From Labedella gwakjiensis (GTDB lineage: Bacteria; Actinomycetota; Actinomycetes; Actinomycetales; Microbacteriaceae), in contig NZ_PYAU01000001.1 in NCBI RefSeq assembly GCF_003014675.1, forward strand, positions 1,488,001-1,552,000: 64,000 nucleotides of DNA, in the 5' to 3' direction. Below the pieces are notes generated by a model, which worked only from the letters and a program-made list of their open reading frames with translations, was not told where the DNA came from and ran no database searches. The translations under genes and the position numbers were made by a program. The stretch's first letter is position 1; each line of letters opens with the position of its first letter. Of this stretch, positions 24,843 to 32,391 are shown one piece after another.

Positions 24843-25259
24843 TCAGCCGACCCGATCGACGAGGAGCCAGTGGCCCGACGCGTTGCTCTCCCGGCGCAGC
24901 CTCAGCCAGTAACCGGCGGGCGAGGCCACCTGCTGTCCCGCCACCAGGCGACGGGCGTCGACGCCGGGGTGTCCGGCGAGCGTGAGAGCGTCGCTCACCT
25001 GCGACACGAGGCCGCTGCGCTGGCTCCAGACGACGATGACGGCGACGATCATGAAGAGGATGAGCACCGCGAGCACGCTCATCAGCGCGACGAAGGGCGC
25101 GATCGTCGAGTCGGCCACCGAGATGAAGAAGACCGGGATCATGGCGACAGCCCCGAGCAGCGCGAGACCGGCGCAGATGAAGAACGCCGTCAGCCAGGCG
25201 CGCCTGGCCGGGCCGCGGTGATCGGGGATGGTGATCGGGGCGGGTGCGGGAATGCTCAT
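24843..25259 (-). CDS. two-helix membrane protein of unknown function
   Basis: A 138-residue protein: Pro-rich N-terminus (PAPAPITIPDHRGP), two strong helices (AFFICAGLALLGAVAMIPVFF and APFVALMSVLAVLILFMIVAVIVVW), and a 60-residue soluble tail (DALTLAGHPGVDARRLV..., WLRLRRESNASGHWLLVDRVG). No family recognised. The ATG is supported by a TAGGGT 7 nt upstream. It lies 32 bp upstream of the ABC-F gene on the same strand and may be co-transcribed with it. Confidence 0.72.
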   Translation of the reverse strand: MSIPAPAPITIPDHRGPARRAWLTAFFICAGLALLGAVAMIPVFFISVADSTIAPFVALMSVLAVLILFMIVAVIVVWSQRSGLVSQVSDALTLAGHPGVDARRLVAGQQVASPAGYWLRLRRESNASGHWLLVDRVG

Positions 25260-25266
25260 GGGCAGA

Positions 25267-25272
25267 ACCCTA
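25267..25272 (-). promoter_or_regulatory. -10 element TAGGGT upstream of the 138-residue membrane protein
   Basis: TAGGGT lies with a 7-nt spacer before the ATG at 25259, in a 63-bp gap. Confidence 0.6.
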
Positions 25273-25322
25273 TCGATGCGATCGACGTCGCTGCGACGCC
25301 CGAAGGGGGTGTGCGGCTGGGG

Positions 25323-25487
25323 TCACCCGGCCTCGGGGACGTCCTCCTGCGGGCTGGCCGGATCCGACGGCTGCTCGCGCGCGTCCCGGATACCGCCCGC
25401 GACAGCCCGGCGGATGACCCAATAGAGGGTGTAGAGCGCGACGGCGGCGAAGACGACGGTCAGGGCGAGGCCCGCGAGAGGATCCAT
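25323..25487 (-). CDS. 54-residue single-helix membrane protein
   Basis: The peptide MDPLAGLALTVVFAAVALYT continues as LYWVIRRAVAGGIRDAREQPSDP. It has one membrane helix (residues 4-24) and a polar C-terminus. The ATG at 25487 has GGAG about 9 nt upstream; a longer in-phase frame begins within the promoter of the divergent epimerase gene and is less likely. Its downstream neighbour on the same strand is another small membrane protein. Function unknown. Confidence 0.5.
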   Translation of the reverse strand: MDPLAGLALTVVFAAVALYTLYWVIRRAVAGGIRDAREQPSDPASPQEDVPEAG

Positions 25488-25543
25488 CCTGACAGGCTCC
25501 CAAGCCGGCCGCGCAAGCGCAAGACGCACAGACACCTCCTCGC

Positions 25544-25549
25544 TAGGGT
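25544..25549 (+). promoter_or_regulatory. -10 element TAGGGT, leaderless epimerase transcript
   Basis: TAGGGT lies with a 6-nt spacer (cgggac) before the ATG at 25556. Confidence 0.6.
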
Positions 25550-25555
25550 CGGGAC

Positions 25556-26407
25556 ATGCGACGACGCGACGAGACCCCCACGACACTCGACACGATCTGG
25601 GTGAGCGGCTCGGCCGGCAAGCTCGGGCGCGAGGTCGTCGCCCAGTTGCACGCGGCCGGACGCGCCGTGATCGAGGCGGATCTCGTGGGGGACGCGTCCG
25701 TGGACCTGCTCGACCCCGCGGCCGTCGCGGCGTCGATGGCGGGAGCCGACGCGGTCGTCCACTGCGCCGCCATCCCGAGCCCGGAGGACATCGAGCCGGC
25801 CGAGCTCGTGCGCATCAACTCGCTCGCGACGTTCAACGCGCTCGAGCAGGCGTGGCTCGCCGGCATCGGGACGGCCGTCGTCGCATCGAGCGGCTCGATC
25901 TACGGCACCGCGTGGGCGGGCGACTGGGCCCCCGAACCGGTGCTGTATCCCTCCGTCCCGGTGGACGAGGACACCCCCCTCGCCTACGTGGACCCGTATG
26001 CGCTCACGAAGGATGTCACCGAGGCCGCGGCCCGGATGTTCCACCGCCGCGGCATGACCGTGACGGCTCTCCGCTTCCACTGGATCGCCACGCCCGACGA
26101 GATCACCGGGAGGACGGACGAGGCCGACGAGGGGGCGGGCGTCGACGATCTGTGGGGCTACGTCGACCTGCGCGATGCCGCGCGCGCGAGCATCCTCGCG
26201 CTCGATCCCCTGCCAGCGCATCGCGGATACGAGGCTCTCGTGATCGCGGCGGCCGACACGACCTCGCGCACGCTGACGTCCGAGCTGCTCGACCGGCACC
26301 TCCCCGGCGCGGAACGACGCCGTGCCTTCCCCGGCACGACAGGCCTCTTCGACTCGGAACGGGCCGCCACGACGATCGGCTGGCGCCCCGAGCACAGCTG
26401 GCGCTGA
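25556..26407 (+). CDS. NAD-dependent epimerase/dehydratase family protein
   Basis: A 283-residue extended short-chain dehydrogenase: nucleotide-binding glycine motif GSAGKLGREV near residue 18, DAVVHCAAIPSP, the catalytic Ser in VASSGSIYG and the YxxxK pair in DPYALTKDV. The C-terminal substrate domain is short. The exact substrate is not readable; related proteins act on nucleotide sugars or hexuronates. The ATG is fixed by the promoter 6 nt upstream. Confidence 0.86.
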   Translation: MRRRDETPTTLDTIWVSGSAGKLGREVVAQLHAAGRAVIEADLVGDASVDLLDPAAVAASMAGADAVVHCAAIPSPEDIEPAELVRINSLATFNALEQAWLAGIGTAVVASSGSIYGTAWAGDWAPEPVLYPSVPVDEDTPLAYVDPYALTKDVTEAAARMFHRRGMTVTALRFHWIATPDEITGRTDEADEGAGVDDLWGYVDLRDAARASILALDPLPAHRGYEALVIAAADTTSRTLTSELLDRHLPGAERRRAFPGTTGLFDSERAATTIGWRPEHSWR

Positions 26408-26448
26408 CACCGTCCTCCATCCGAACGGAAGATCGCCGCCGGTGGCAG

Positions 26449-26454
26449 TAGCGT
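26449..26454 (+). promoter_or_regulatory. -10 element TAGCGT for the ktrBA leader
   Basis: TAGCGT lies 6 nt before the GTG at 26461 and is the only promoter-like element in the 130-bp gap before ktrB, so the ktrBA mRNA probably begins at or near 26461. Confidence 0.55.
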
Positions 26455-26460
26455 GAGGGC

Positions 26461-26541
26461 GTGATGTCCGCCCCGTCCGCCCCGCCGCCGCCGTCCGCGG
26501 CCCCCACCGGGCGCGCTTCCGCGGCCGGGAGCATGCGATGA
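26461..26541 (+). CDS. 26-codon Pro-rich leader peptide overlapping ktrB
   Basis: The frame GTG ATG TCC GCC ... reads (V)MSAPSAPPPPSAAPTGRA, then SAAGSMR, and its TGA overlaps the ktrB ATG by 4 nt (ATGA). GAGGG before it could also act as ribosome site for the ATG at 26464. Four consecutive Pro codons are a known cause of ribosome slowing. The precise coupling to ktrB suggests translation of the leader sets the level of potassium uptake; this is inference. It could also be a chance short frame in Pro-rich high-GC DNA. Confidence 0.45.
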   Translation: MMSAPSAPPPPSAAPTGRASAAGSMR

Positions 26542-27890
26542 CGACCCCGTCCAGGCGCCCGTCGATCCTGCGCACCATCCGGCCGGCCCAGGTCATCGCC
26601 CTCGCCTTCGCGGGCGTCCTCGCCGTCGGCACGGCTCTCCTGTCCTTGCCGATCGCGGTGCAGGGTCGCTCCGCAACATTCATGGAGGCCCTCTTCACCG
26701 CCACGAGCGCCCTGTGCGTCACCGGCCACATCATCGTGGACACCCCCACCTTCTGGTCGCCGTTCGGGCAGGGCGTCATCCTCGCCCTCATCCAGATCGG
26801 CGGATTCGGCGTCATGTCCCTCGCGACGCTGCTCGGGCTCCTCGTGGCCCGCCGGCTCGGTCTGCGCACGCGACTGTCGGCCGTGAGCGAGACGCACACC
26901 GTCGCGGTCGGCGACGTGCGCCGCGTCTTGAAAGGCGTCGCCCTCATCACGGTGACGATCCAGGCCGCCGTCGCCCTCATCCTCGCCGCCCGGTGGTGGA
27001 TCGGCTACGACAAGGACCTCGGCGACGCGCTCTACCTGGGGGTCTTCCACGCGGTGTCGTCCTTCAACAACGCCGGCTTCGCCCTCTTCAGCGACAACCT
27101 CGTGTCGTTCGCCGCGGACCCGTGGATCTGCCTCCCCATCTGCGCGGCCATCATCCTCGGCGGACTCGGCTTCCCCGTGATCATGGAGCTGCGGAAGCGC
27201 ATCGCACTCCCCCGCTCATGGACGCTCAACACCGTCACGGTGATCGTCGGATCCGTCGTCCTCCTCGTGGTCGGAACGATCGTCCTGACCATCCTGGAAT
27301 GGTCGAACCCCGCGACACTCGGAGCGCTCGACCCCGCGGGTCGGCTGCTCGCCGGATTCACGTCGGCCGTGATGCCGCGCACGGCGGGATTCAACTCGAT
27401 CGACGTGTCGCAGATGCACCCGGCGAGCTGGCTCGTCACCGACATCCTCATGTTCATCGGCGGCGGCCCGGCGGGAACGGCCGGTGGTCTCAAGATCACG
27501 ACGTTCGCAGTGCTCTTCTTCATCATCGTCGCCGAGCTGCGCGGCGATACCGCCGTGAACATGTTCGGGAAGCGGCTGCCGCGATCCACCCACCGCGAGG
27601 CCCTCACCGTGGCGCTGCTGTCCGTAGCCCTCGTGGTGGCTTCGACCCTCGCCATCATGCTCATGACGGGCCTCGGGCTCGATCGCGTCCTCTTCGAAGT
27701 GATCTCGGCCTTCGCGACCGTGGGTCTCTCCACGGGCATCACGGCGAGCCTGCCGCCCGCAGCCCAGGCGATCCTCATCGTCCTCATGTTCATCGGGCGC
27801 CTGGGGCCGGTCGCCCTCGGTTCCGCCCTCGCCCTCACCATCCAGAAACGCGAATACGAACTCCCGAAGGAGCGTCCGATCATTGGATAA
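26538..27890 (+). CDS. ktrB: KtrB/TrkH-type potassium (or sodium) transporter, membrane subunit
   Basis: A 450-residue protein with four M1-P-M2 repeats. Each pore loop keeps its filter glycine: FTATSALCVTG, SSFNNAGF, MPRTAGFNSI and FATVGLSTGI. The length and N-terminus (RTIRPAQVIALAFAGVLAVGTALL) are those of Ktr-type channels. K+ flows through the pore under control of the cytoplasmic KtrA ring encoded by the next gene, which overlaps by 8 nt. GGAG lies 7 nt before the ATG. Confidence 0.93.
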   Translation: MTTPSRRPSILRTIRPAQVIALAFAGVLAVGTALLSLPIAVQGRSATFMEALFTATSALCVTGHIIVDTPTFWSPFGQGVILALIQIGGFGVMSLATLLGLLVARRLGLRTRLSAVSETHTVAVGDVRRVLKGVALITVTIQAAVALILAARWWIGYDKDLGDALYLGVFHAVSSFNNAGFALFSDNLVSFAADPWICLPICAAIILGGLGFPVIMELRKRIALPRSWTLNTVTVIVGSVVLLVVGTIVLTILEWSNPATLGALDPAGRLLAGFTSAVMPRTAGFNSIDVSQMHPASWLVTDILMFIGGGPAGTAGGLKITTFAVLFFIIVAELRGDTAVNMFGKRLPRSTHREALTVALLSVALVVASTLAIMLMTGLGLDRVLFEVISAFATVGLSTGITASLPPAAQAILIVLMFIGRLGPVALGSALALTIQKREYELPKERPIIG

Positions 27891-28575
27891 CTTCTCTCTT
27901 CTCCGTCGCCGCTCGCACGCCAACGGCGCCGCCTCCGTGGCCGTCATCGGTCTCGGTCGGTTCGGTGGCTCGCTCGCCGCCGAACTCGCCCGCTCCGGTA
28001 CCGAGGTCCTCGGTGTCGACTCCGACGAGGACACCGTCCAGGGGCTCAACGGCGTGCTCACCCATGTGGTCCGCGCCGATTCGACCCGCCAGGCGGCCCT
28101 CGACCAGCTCGGCGTGGCCGACTTCGACCGCGTCGTCGTGGGCATCGGCTCCGACATCCAGGCGAGCATCCTCACCTGTTCGCTCCTCAAGCGGATGAAC
28201 GTGCGCTCCATCTGGGCGAAGGCGATCAGCGAGCAGCACGGGCTCATCCTCGAGCAGCTCGGCATCGACCACGTGATCTACCCGGAGGCCGACATGGGCC
28301 GCCGGGTCGCGCACCTCGTACGCGGCTCGATGCTCGACTACGTCGAGTTCGACGAGGACCTCGCCGTGGCGAAGACCGTGGCGCCGAAGGAGATCGTGGG
28401 ACGGACGCTCGAGGAGTCGGCGATCCGGCGGCGCCACGGCGTGACGGTCGTGAAGATCAAGGGCGCGGACGGCGAGTGGCACGCGGCGGGCGCGACGTCC
28501 GTCGTCGCGGAGGGCGACACGTTGATCGTGATCGGACCCGTCGATCGCACCGAGCGGTTCGCCGCGCTCCGCTGA
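27883..28575 (+). CDS. ktrA: KtrA-type RCK regulatory subunit of potassium uptake
   Basis: A 230-residue cytoplasmic protein: RCK/TrkA-N domain (VAVIGLGRFGGSLAAELARSG near 19-39, acidic VDSDEDT binding the ribose) and TrkA-C domain from about residue 145, which in this family can bind cyclic di-AMP. It starts at a TTG overlapping the end of ktrB, with AAGGAG upstream inside ktrB. Eight such subunits form the gating ring on a KtrB dimer. Confidence 0.93.
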   Translation: MDNFSLLRRRSHANGAASVAVIGLGRFGGSLAAELARSGTEVLGVDSDEDTVQGLNGVLTHVVRADSTRQAALDQLGVADFDRVVVGIGSDIQASILTCSLLKRMNVRSIWAKAISEQHGLILEQLGIDHVIYPEADMGRRVAHLVRGSMLDYVEFDEDLAVAKTVAPKEIVGRTLEESAIRRRHGVTVVKIKGADGEWHAAGATSVVAEGDTLIVIGPVDRTERFAALR

Positions 28576-28604
28576 GCACGATCCCGGCCGTCATGACGTC
28601 GCCG

Positions 28605-28650
28605 GTCTGCACCGATCGATACCGTTCCGGCGATGTCGATCGGTGCAGAC
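28605..28650. repeat. 15-bp perfect inverted repeat between ktrA and a HAD phosphatase gene
   Basis: gtctgcaccgatcga (28605-28619) and its exact complement (28636-28650) enclose 16 nt. It lies 30 nt after the ktrA stop and 40 nt before the stop of the converging gene, so a shared terminator is the simplest reading. The arms are far longer than needed and there is no T-run. Confidence 0.7.
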
Positions 28651-28689
28651 GGACGACATCGCGGGGTGAGCCCCCGGGGTCAGGTGGGG

Positions 28690-29355
28690 TCAGGAGAGGG
28701 TGCGGAGGATGACGAGGTCGCCGTCGACGAAGCGGACGGCGTCGAGGTCCGGCACCACCACGTCGGGAAGGCTGCCATCGCTCCACGGCTCGAGCGCACC
28801 GGCCCCGATGCCGACGACCCAGCCCGCACCGGCCGCGCGTGCCGCAGCGATACCCGCCGGGGCGTCCTCGAACACGGCACACTCGGAAATCGGAACGCCC
28901 GCGTGCTCCGCGCCACGCTCGTACGGCTGCGGGTCGGGCTTTCCGCGGTCCACGTCCTCCGCCGTGACGAGCTTCTCGGGGAGGGTGATGCCGGCGGAGT
29001 GGAGGCGTGCGAGCGCGAGCTCCCGCGGTCCGGAGGTCACGGCCACCCACCGGCCGGCGGGGAGAGACTCGGTGAGTGCCACCGCACCGGGGATCGCGTC
29101 GGTTCCGTCCACCGTCTCCATCTCGCTCTGGAGCAGCTCCTCGAACGCCTGCTCCACGAGGTCGGCCTCCACGAGCTCGGAGATCGTGTCCATCGCGCGG
29201 CGCCCGTGCTGCATGTCGCGCTCCATGTCGAAGTCGGGCTTGTAGGTCGCCGCCCACGACTTCCATGCCGCCTCTGCGGACGCGAGCGAGTCGACGAGCA
29301 CGCCGTCACAATCGAAGAGGAAGGCGGACGGGCGGCCGAGGACGTGGGAGCTCAT
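28690..29355 (-). CDS. HAD-superfamily sugar-phosphatase-like hydrolase
   Basis: A 221-residue haloacid dehalogenase-fold phosphatase of subfamily IA: motif I FLFDCDGVLVDS (nucleophile Asp near residue 14), motif II VTSGPRE, motif III Lys and motif IV VFEDAPAGIAAARAAG. It has the small helical cap typical of beta-phosphoglucomutase/sugar-phosphate phosphatases such as GppA/YfbT-like enzymes. The ATG at 29355 has AGGA about 8 nt upstream; an in-phase ATG 18 nt earlier has no ribosome site. Confidence 0.88.
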   Translation of the reverse strand: MSSHVLGRPSAFLFDCDGVLVDSLASAEAAWKSWAATYKPDFDMERDMQHGRRAMDTISELVEADLVEQAFEELLQSEMETVDGTDAIPGAVALTESLPAGRWVAVTSGPRELALARLHSAGITLPEKLVTAEDVDRGKPDPQPYERGAEHAGVPISECAVFEDAPAGIAAARAAGAGWVVGIGAGALEPWSDGSLPDVVVPDLDAVRFVDGDLVILRTLS

Positions 29356-29387
29356 CTCCTCATCCTGTCGCATCGGAGGCGATCGAT

Positions 29388-29476
29388 CGCCCTCGCTCGG
29401 GTCGGGCATGGCGGGTGAGGGCTACACCTCGATGTCGAGGGCGCCAGTTGCACCTAGCGCCCTCGCTCGGGAGTAG
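29388..29476. repeat. palindromic intergenic repeat, copy 1
   Basis: The unit contains cgagggcgc (29436-29444) and gcgccctcg (29457-29465) as a 9-bp hairpin. Positions 29457-29476 are the exact reverse complement of 51612-51631 (20 nt), and 29436-29449 of 51658-51671 (14 nt). A further partial copy of its cgccctcgctcggg end is at 29388-29401. It lies in the 285-bp gap between the HAD gene and the DoxX gene; the rest of that gap shows only the DoxX ribosome site. Confidence 0.75.
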
Positions 29477-29640
29477 CACTTTGGGGAGGGATGTCGGGCG
29501 GGTGTCGGGGGGCTGGCAAGGGGCTGTGAAGGGAGGGAAGCGGAGGGACTGTTCCGGCCGAGCGGGGTCGACTGGATGTCCACGGCTCTCGCGACCCGAG
29601 CGCGCCGCCATCGACGATCCTTCCTCAGAAAGGTCAGATC

Positions 29641-30156
29641 ATGACGACCCACTCCAACGGAACCACCGCGGACACCCGTTACGACTCCGCGAACGACCTC
29701 GGCCCGATGACGGCCGACCCCACCCCGCAGGCGCCGGTGCGCCGCGGCCCGGGCGCGAGCACCTCGCTCGGCCTGCTCCTCCTGCGCCTCGTCGTCGGCG
29801 TGGTGTTCATCGCCCACGGCGTGCAGAAGGTGTGGATCAACGGCATCCCCGCGACGCAGGAGGGCTTCGCCGGGATGGGCGTCCCGATGCCGGAGGTCGC
29901 CGCGATCGTCGTCGCGGCCCTCGAGATCGGCGGGGGAGCGCTCCTCATCCTCGGACTCGGCACCCGCATCGTCGGCGCCCTGCTCACCGTGAACATGGCG
30001 GTGGCTCTCGTGCTCGTGCACATCGCCGGCGGCTTCTTCGCCTCCGACGGCGGCTACGAGTTCGTCCTCACCCTCGGCGTCGCGTCCCTCGCTCTGGCCT
30101 TCACGGGCCCGGGTCTCTTCGCGATCGACGCCGCCTTCCGCCGTCGCCGCAGCTGA
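29641..30156 (+). CDS. DoxX family membrane protein
   Basis: A 171-residue protein: a 40-residue polar N-terminus, then four membrane helices in the DoxX arrangement, starting LGLLLLRLVVGVVFIAHGVQKVW and including GFAGMGVPMPEVAAIVVAALEIGGGALLILG, two stretches typical of the family. DoxX-type proteins are linked to membrane redox processes, but the role of this one is not known. AAAGG lies 8 nt before the ATG. Confidence 0.88.
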   Translation: MTTHSNGTTADTRYDSANDLGPMTADPTPQAPVRRGPGASTSLGLLLLRLVVGVVFIAHGVQKVWINGIPATQEGFAGMGVPMPEVAAIVVAALEIGGGALLILGLGTRIVGALLTVNMAVALVLVHIAGGFFASDGGYEFVLTLGVASLALAFTGPGLFAIDAAFRRRRS

Positions 30157-30177
30157 CCCGACGTCGACCCGACTCTC

Positions 30178-30237
30178 GTGAGGTGTCGCGCTCCGTTGCC
30201 GTCCAGACCCGGATGACGACGGATTGCGACACCTCAC
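30178..30237. repeat. 12-bp perfect inverted repeat between DoxX and CMD genes
   Basis: gtgaggtgtcgc (30178-30189) and gcgacacctcac (30226-30237) enclose 36 nt. The structure fills the 99-bp gap between two converging stops (30156 and 30256), so it may end transcription from both sides. The long loop makes it an unusual terminator. Confidence 0.65.
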
Positions 30238-30255
30238 CGTGGTCGTGGGGGCGTG

Positions 30256-31023
30256 TCAGAAGTCCGTGCCGCGGGCTTCCAGCTCCTCCACGAGGATCGG
30301 CACGGCCGTCGTGGCCGCGTGGATCCCGATGACGCTCGCGATCTCGAGCACCTCGAGGAGCTCGCCCACCGTGGCGCCGTAGCCGAGGGCGTTCTCGTAG
30401 TGCAGCTTGAGGCCGGGCACGTACAGGTGCGTCGCGGCCGCGTCGAACGCGATGTAGACGAACTCGCGCACCTTCGGTGAGAGCGTGCCCGTCTTCCAGG
30501 GCACAGACGAGAAGTTCGTGTACGCCTCGAAGAGCTCGGGGTCGAGTTCGAGCATCTCGTCCCAGAAGCTGTGCCAGTAGCCGCGGTTCTCGGTGAACTC
30601 GGCCTTCACGCGCTCCTGGTTCTCGTCGAGTGGTGCCGGTCCCGTGCGCAGCCCCTTCTCCTCGAGCACCTTCACGAGCAGCGGAACACCGATGTTCATG
30701 GCGTGGATGCCGAGAGTGGACGTGAGCTCGATGACCTCCATGATCTCCTGCGGGGTCGCGCCCACGTCGAGGGCCGCCTTGATGTGCTGGCGGATGCCCG
30801 GCTGGTAGAGGTGCGTCGCGGCGGCGTCGACCGCGATGTACATGAGTTCCTTCGTCTTCGCGTCGAGGTGGTTCTTCTTCCACGGCACCATCGAGAAGTC
30901 GAGGTAGGAGAGGAGGAACTCCGGATCGAGGCGCAGGATGCTCTCCCAGAGCGGACTCCAGGTGCCGCGCTGCTCGACGAACGCGTCCTTGATCTCCTGC
31001 TGGCGGGCGGTGAGGTCGGTCAT
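30256..31023 (-). CDS. double-domain carboxymuconolactone decarboxylase (CMD) family protein
   Basis: A 255-residue protein made of two tandem CMD domains, each with a near-identical core: PWKKNHLDAKTKELMYIAVDAAATHLYQPGI and PWKTGTLSPKVREFVYIAFDAAATHLYVPGL, followed by H-rich HIKAALDVGATPQEIMEVIE and LHYENALGYGATVGELLEVLE. The CxxC of AhpD-type peroxidases is absent in both, so it is not that kind of enzyme. AAGGAG lies 5 nt before the ATG. It is the last gene of the catabolic cassette, 49 nt after the dehydrogenase. The reaction is unknown. Confidence 0.82.
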   Translation of the reverse strand: MTDLTARQQEIKDAFVEQRGTWSPLWESILRLDPEFLLSYLDFSMVPWKKNHLDAKTKELMYIAVDAAATHLYQPGIRQHIKAALDVGATPQEIMEVIELTSTLGIHAMNIGVPLLVKVLEEKGLRTGPAPLDENQERVKAEFTENRGYWHSFWDEMLELDPELFEAYTNFSSVPWKTGTLSPKVREFVYIAFDAAATHLYVPGLKLHYENALGYGATVGELLEVLEIASVIGIHAATTAVPILVEELEARGTDF

Positions 31024-31072
31024 GGGTTCTCCTTCGACGTGAGCGTGTGATGCCATCGCGGCGGGGACGTGG

Positions 31073-31975
31073 CTACGCCCCGGCGGGGTGCTCGCGGATC
31101 CACTCGGCCACGCGCGTGTGGTCGGCGGCCGGGTCGAGCTCGTCGGCGGCGGTCGCCCAGAACCCGATCGCGTCCTCCCCGAGCTCCGACGGCGCACCGA
31201 CGGCGCGCGCGAGCCCGGCCGCGATCCGCATGTCCTTGAGCATGAGCCGGAGGCCGAAGCCCGAGTCGAAGGTGCCGGGGAGGATGAAGTTCGGCCACTT
31301 GTTCTCGGTGGACCCGCTGCGGCCGCTCGACCCGTTGAAGACGGAGAGCATGACCTCGGGGTCGAGGCCGAACCGCTTCCCCGCCTCCATCGCCTCGCTC
31401 GTGACCCACAGGTGCGTCGCGGAGAGGAGGTTGTTGAGCGCCTTGACCGCGTGGCCCGAGCCGATCTCGCCGGTGGGGACGACGCGGCCGAGGCGGTCGA
31501 GCACGGCCCGCGCCTCCGCCACGTCGTCCGGTGATCCCCCGACCATGATCGTGAGCGTGCCGGCCACCGCACCCTTCACGCCGCCCGAGACGGGCGCGTC
31601 CACGAGCCGGACGCCCACCGCGGCGAGCCGCTTCGCGAGGGCCCGTGTCTCGAGAGGCTCTGACGAGCTCATGTCGACGACGAGCGAGCCGGCGGCGAGC
31701 GCCCCGGCCGCGAGCAGCTCGTCCACGACGGCGGTCACGACCGCGGAGTTCGGGAGCATGAGGATCGTGAGCTCGGCTGCCCGAGCGGCCTCGGCGGCGG
31801 ACACGGCCGGCGTCCCCCCGGCCTCGGCGAACCGCGAACGCGCGTCGTCGCTGAGGTCGAAGCCCCGAACGGTGAAGCCCGCATCGAGGAGACGGGCCGA
31901 CATGGGCGTACCCATGTTGCCGAGCCCGACGAAAGCGACGGTGCCCGCGTCGGTGCCCGCTGCTGAGCCCGTCAC
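31073..31975 (-). CDS. NAD(P)-dependent beta-hydroxyacid dehydrogenase (HIBADH family), copy B
   Basis: A 300-residue protein: Rossmann motif VAFVGLGNMGTPMSARLL near the start, the substrate-binding loop LVDAPVSGGVKGAVAGTLTIMVGG, and the catalytic Lys in GSGHAVKALNNLLSATH. The length and motif set are those of 3-hydroxyisobutyrate/tartronate-semialdehyde-type dehydrogenases. It starts with a GTG that overlaps the upstream CMD gene by 4 nt. A paralogue (copy A) sits four genes upstream in the same operon, so the pathway probably has two oxidation or reduction steps on similar hydroxyacids. Confidence 0.88.
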   Translation of the reverse strand: MTGSAAGTDAGTVAFVGLGNMGTPMSARLLDAGFTVRGFDLSDDARSRFAEAGGTPAVSAAEAARAAELTILMLPNSAVVTAVVDELLAAGALAAGSLVVDMSSSEPLETRALAKRLAAVGVRLVDAPVSGGVKGAVAGTLTIMVGGSPDDVAEARAVLDRLGRVVPTGEIGSGHAVKALNNLLSATHLWVTSEAMEAGKRFGLDPEVMLSVFNGSSGRSGSTENKWPNFILPGTFDSGFGLRLMLKDMRIAAGLARAVGAPSELGEDAIGFWATAADELDPAADHTRVAEWIREHPAGA

Positions 31976-32391
31976 CGTGCGGCGTCCGACTTCTCGGCGG
32001 CCTTGGCATGCTCGGCGATGACCTTCTCCGCCACGCGGAACGACTCGAGCGCCGCCGGAACGCCGACGTAGATGGCCGTCTGCAGGAGCGCCTCCTGGAT
32101 CTCCTCCACGGTGCAGCCGTTCGTGAGTGCGCCGCGCACGTGCACGCCGAGCTCGTGGGAACGGTTGAGCGCCGTGAGCATCCCGAGGTTGAGGAGGCTG
32201 CGCGTGCGGCGGTCGAGGCCCGGCCGCGTCCACACCTCGCCCCAGCAGTACTCGGTGACGAGCTCCTGGATGGGGCGGGCGAACTCGGAGACGTTCTCGA
32301 GCGACTTCTCCACGTGGGCGGCGCCGAGCACGGCCTTCCGCATCTCGATGCCGCGCTCGTAGGACTCGGCGTGGGTTCCTTCGCTGGTCAC
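31972..32391 (-). CDS. PcaC-like carboxymuconolactone decarboxylase family protein
   Basis: A 139-residue single CMD-domain protein. It has the PcaC-like blocks EYCWGEVWTRPGLDRRTRSLLNLGML and HELGVHVRGALTNGCTVEEIQEALLQTAIYVGVPAA, very close in pattern to 4-carboxymuconolactone decarboxylase of the protocatechuate pathway. The rest of that pathway is not present here, so a different lactone or keto-acid is likely. The GTG start is fixed by GGAGG 7 nt upstream and by the 4-nt overlap with the cupin gene. Confidence 0.86.
   Translation of the reverse strand: MTSEGTHAESYERGIEMRKAVLGAAHVEKSLENVSEFARPIQELVTEYCWGEVWTRPGLDRRTRSLLNLGMLTALNRSHELGVHVRGALTNGCTVEEIQEALLQTAIYVGVPAALESFRVAEKVIAEHAKAAEKSDAAR

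Noticed and set aside
25323-25586. 87-codon form of the small membrane protein gene
   Set aside because: The added 33 residues overlap the divergent epimerase start and its promoter and lack hydrophobic or conserved features.
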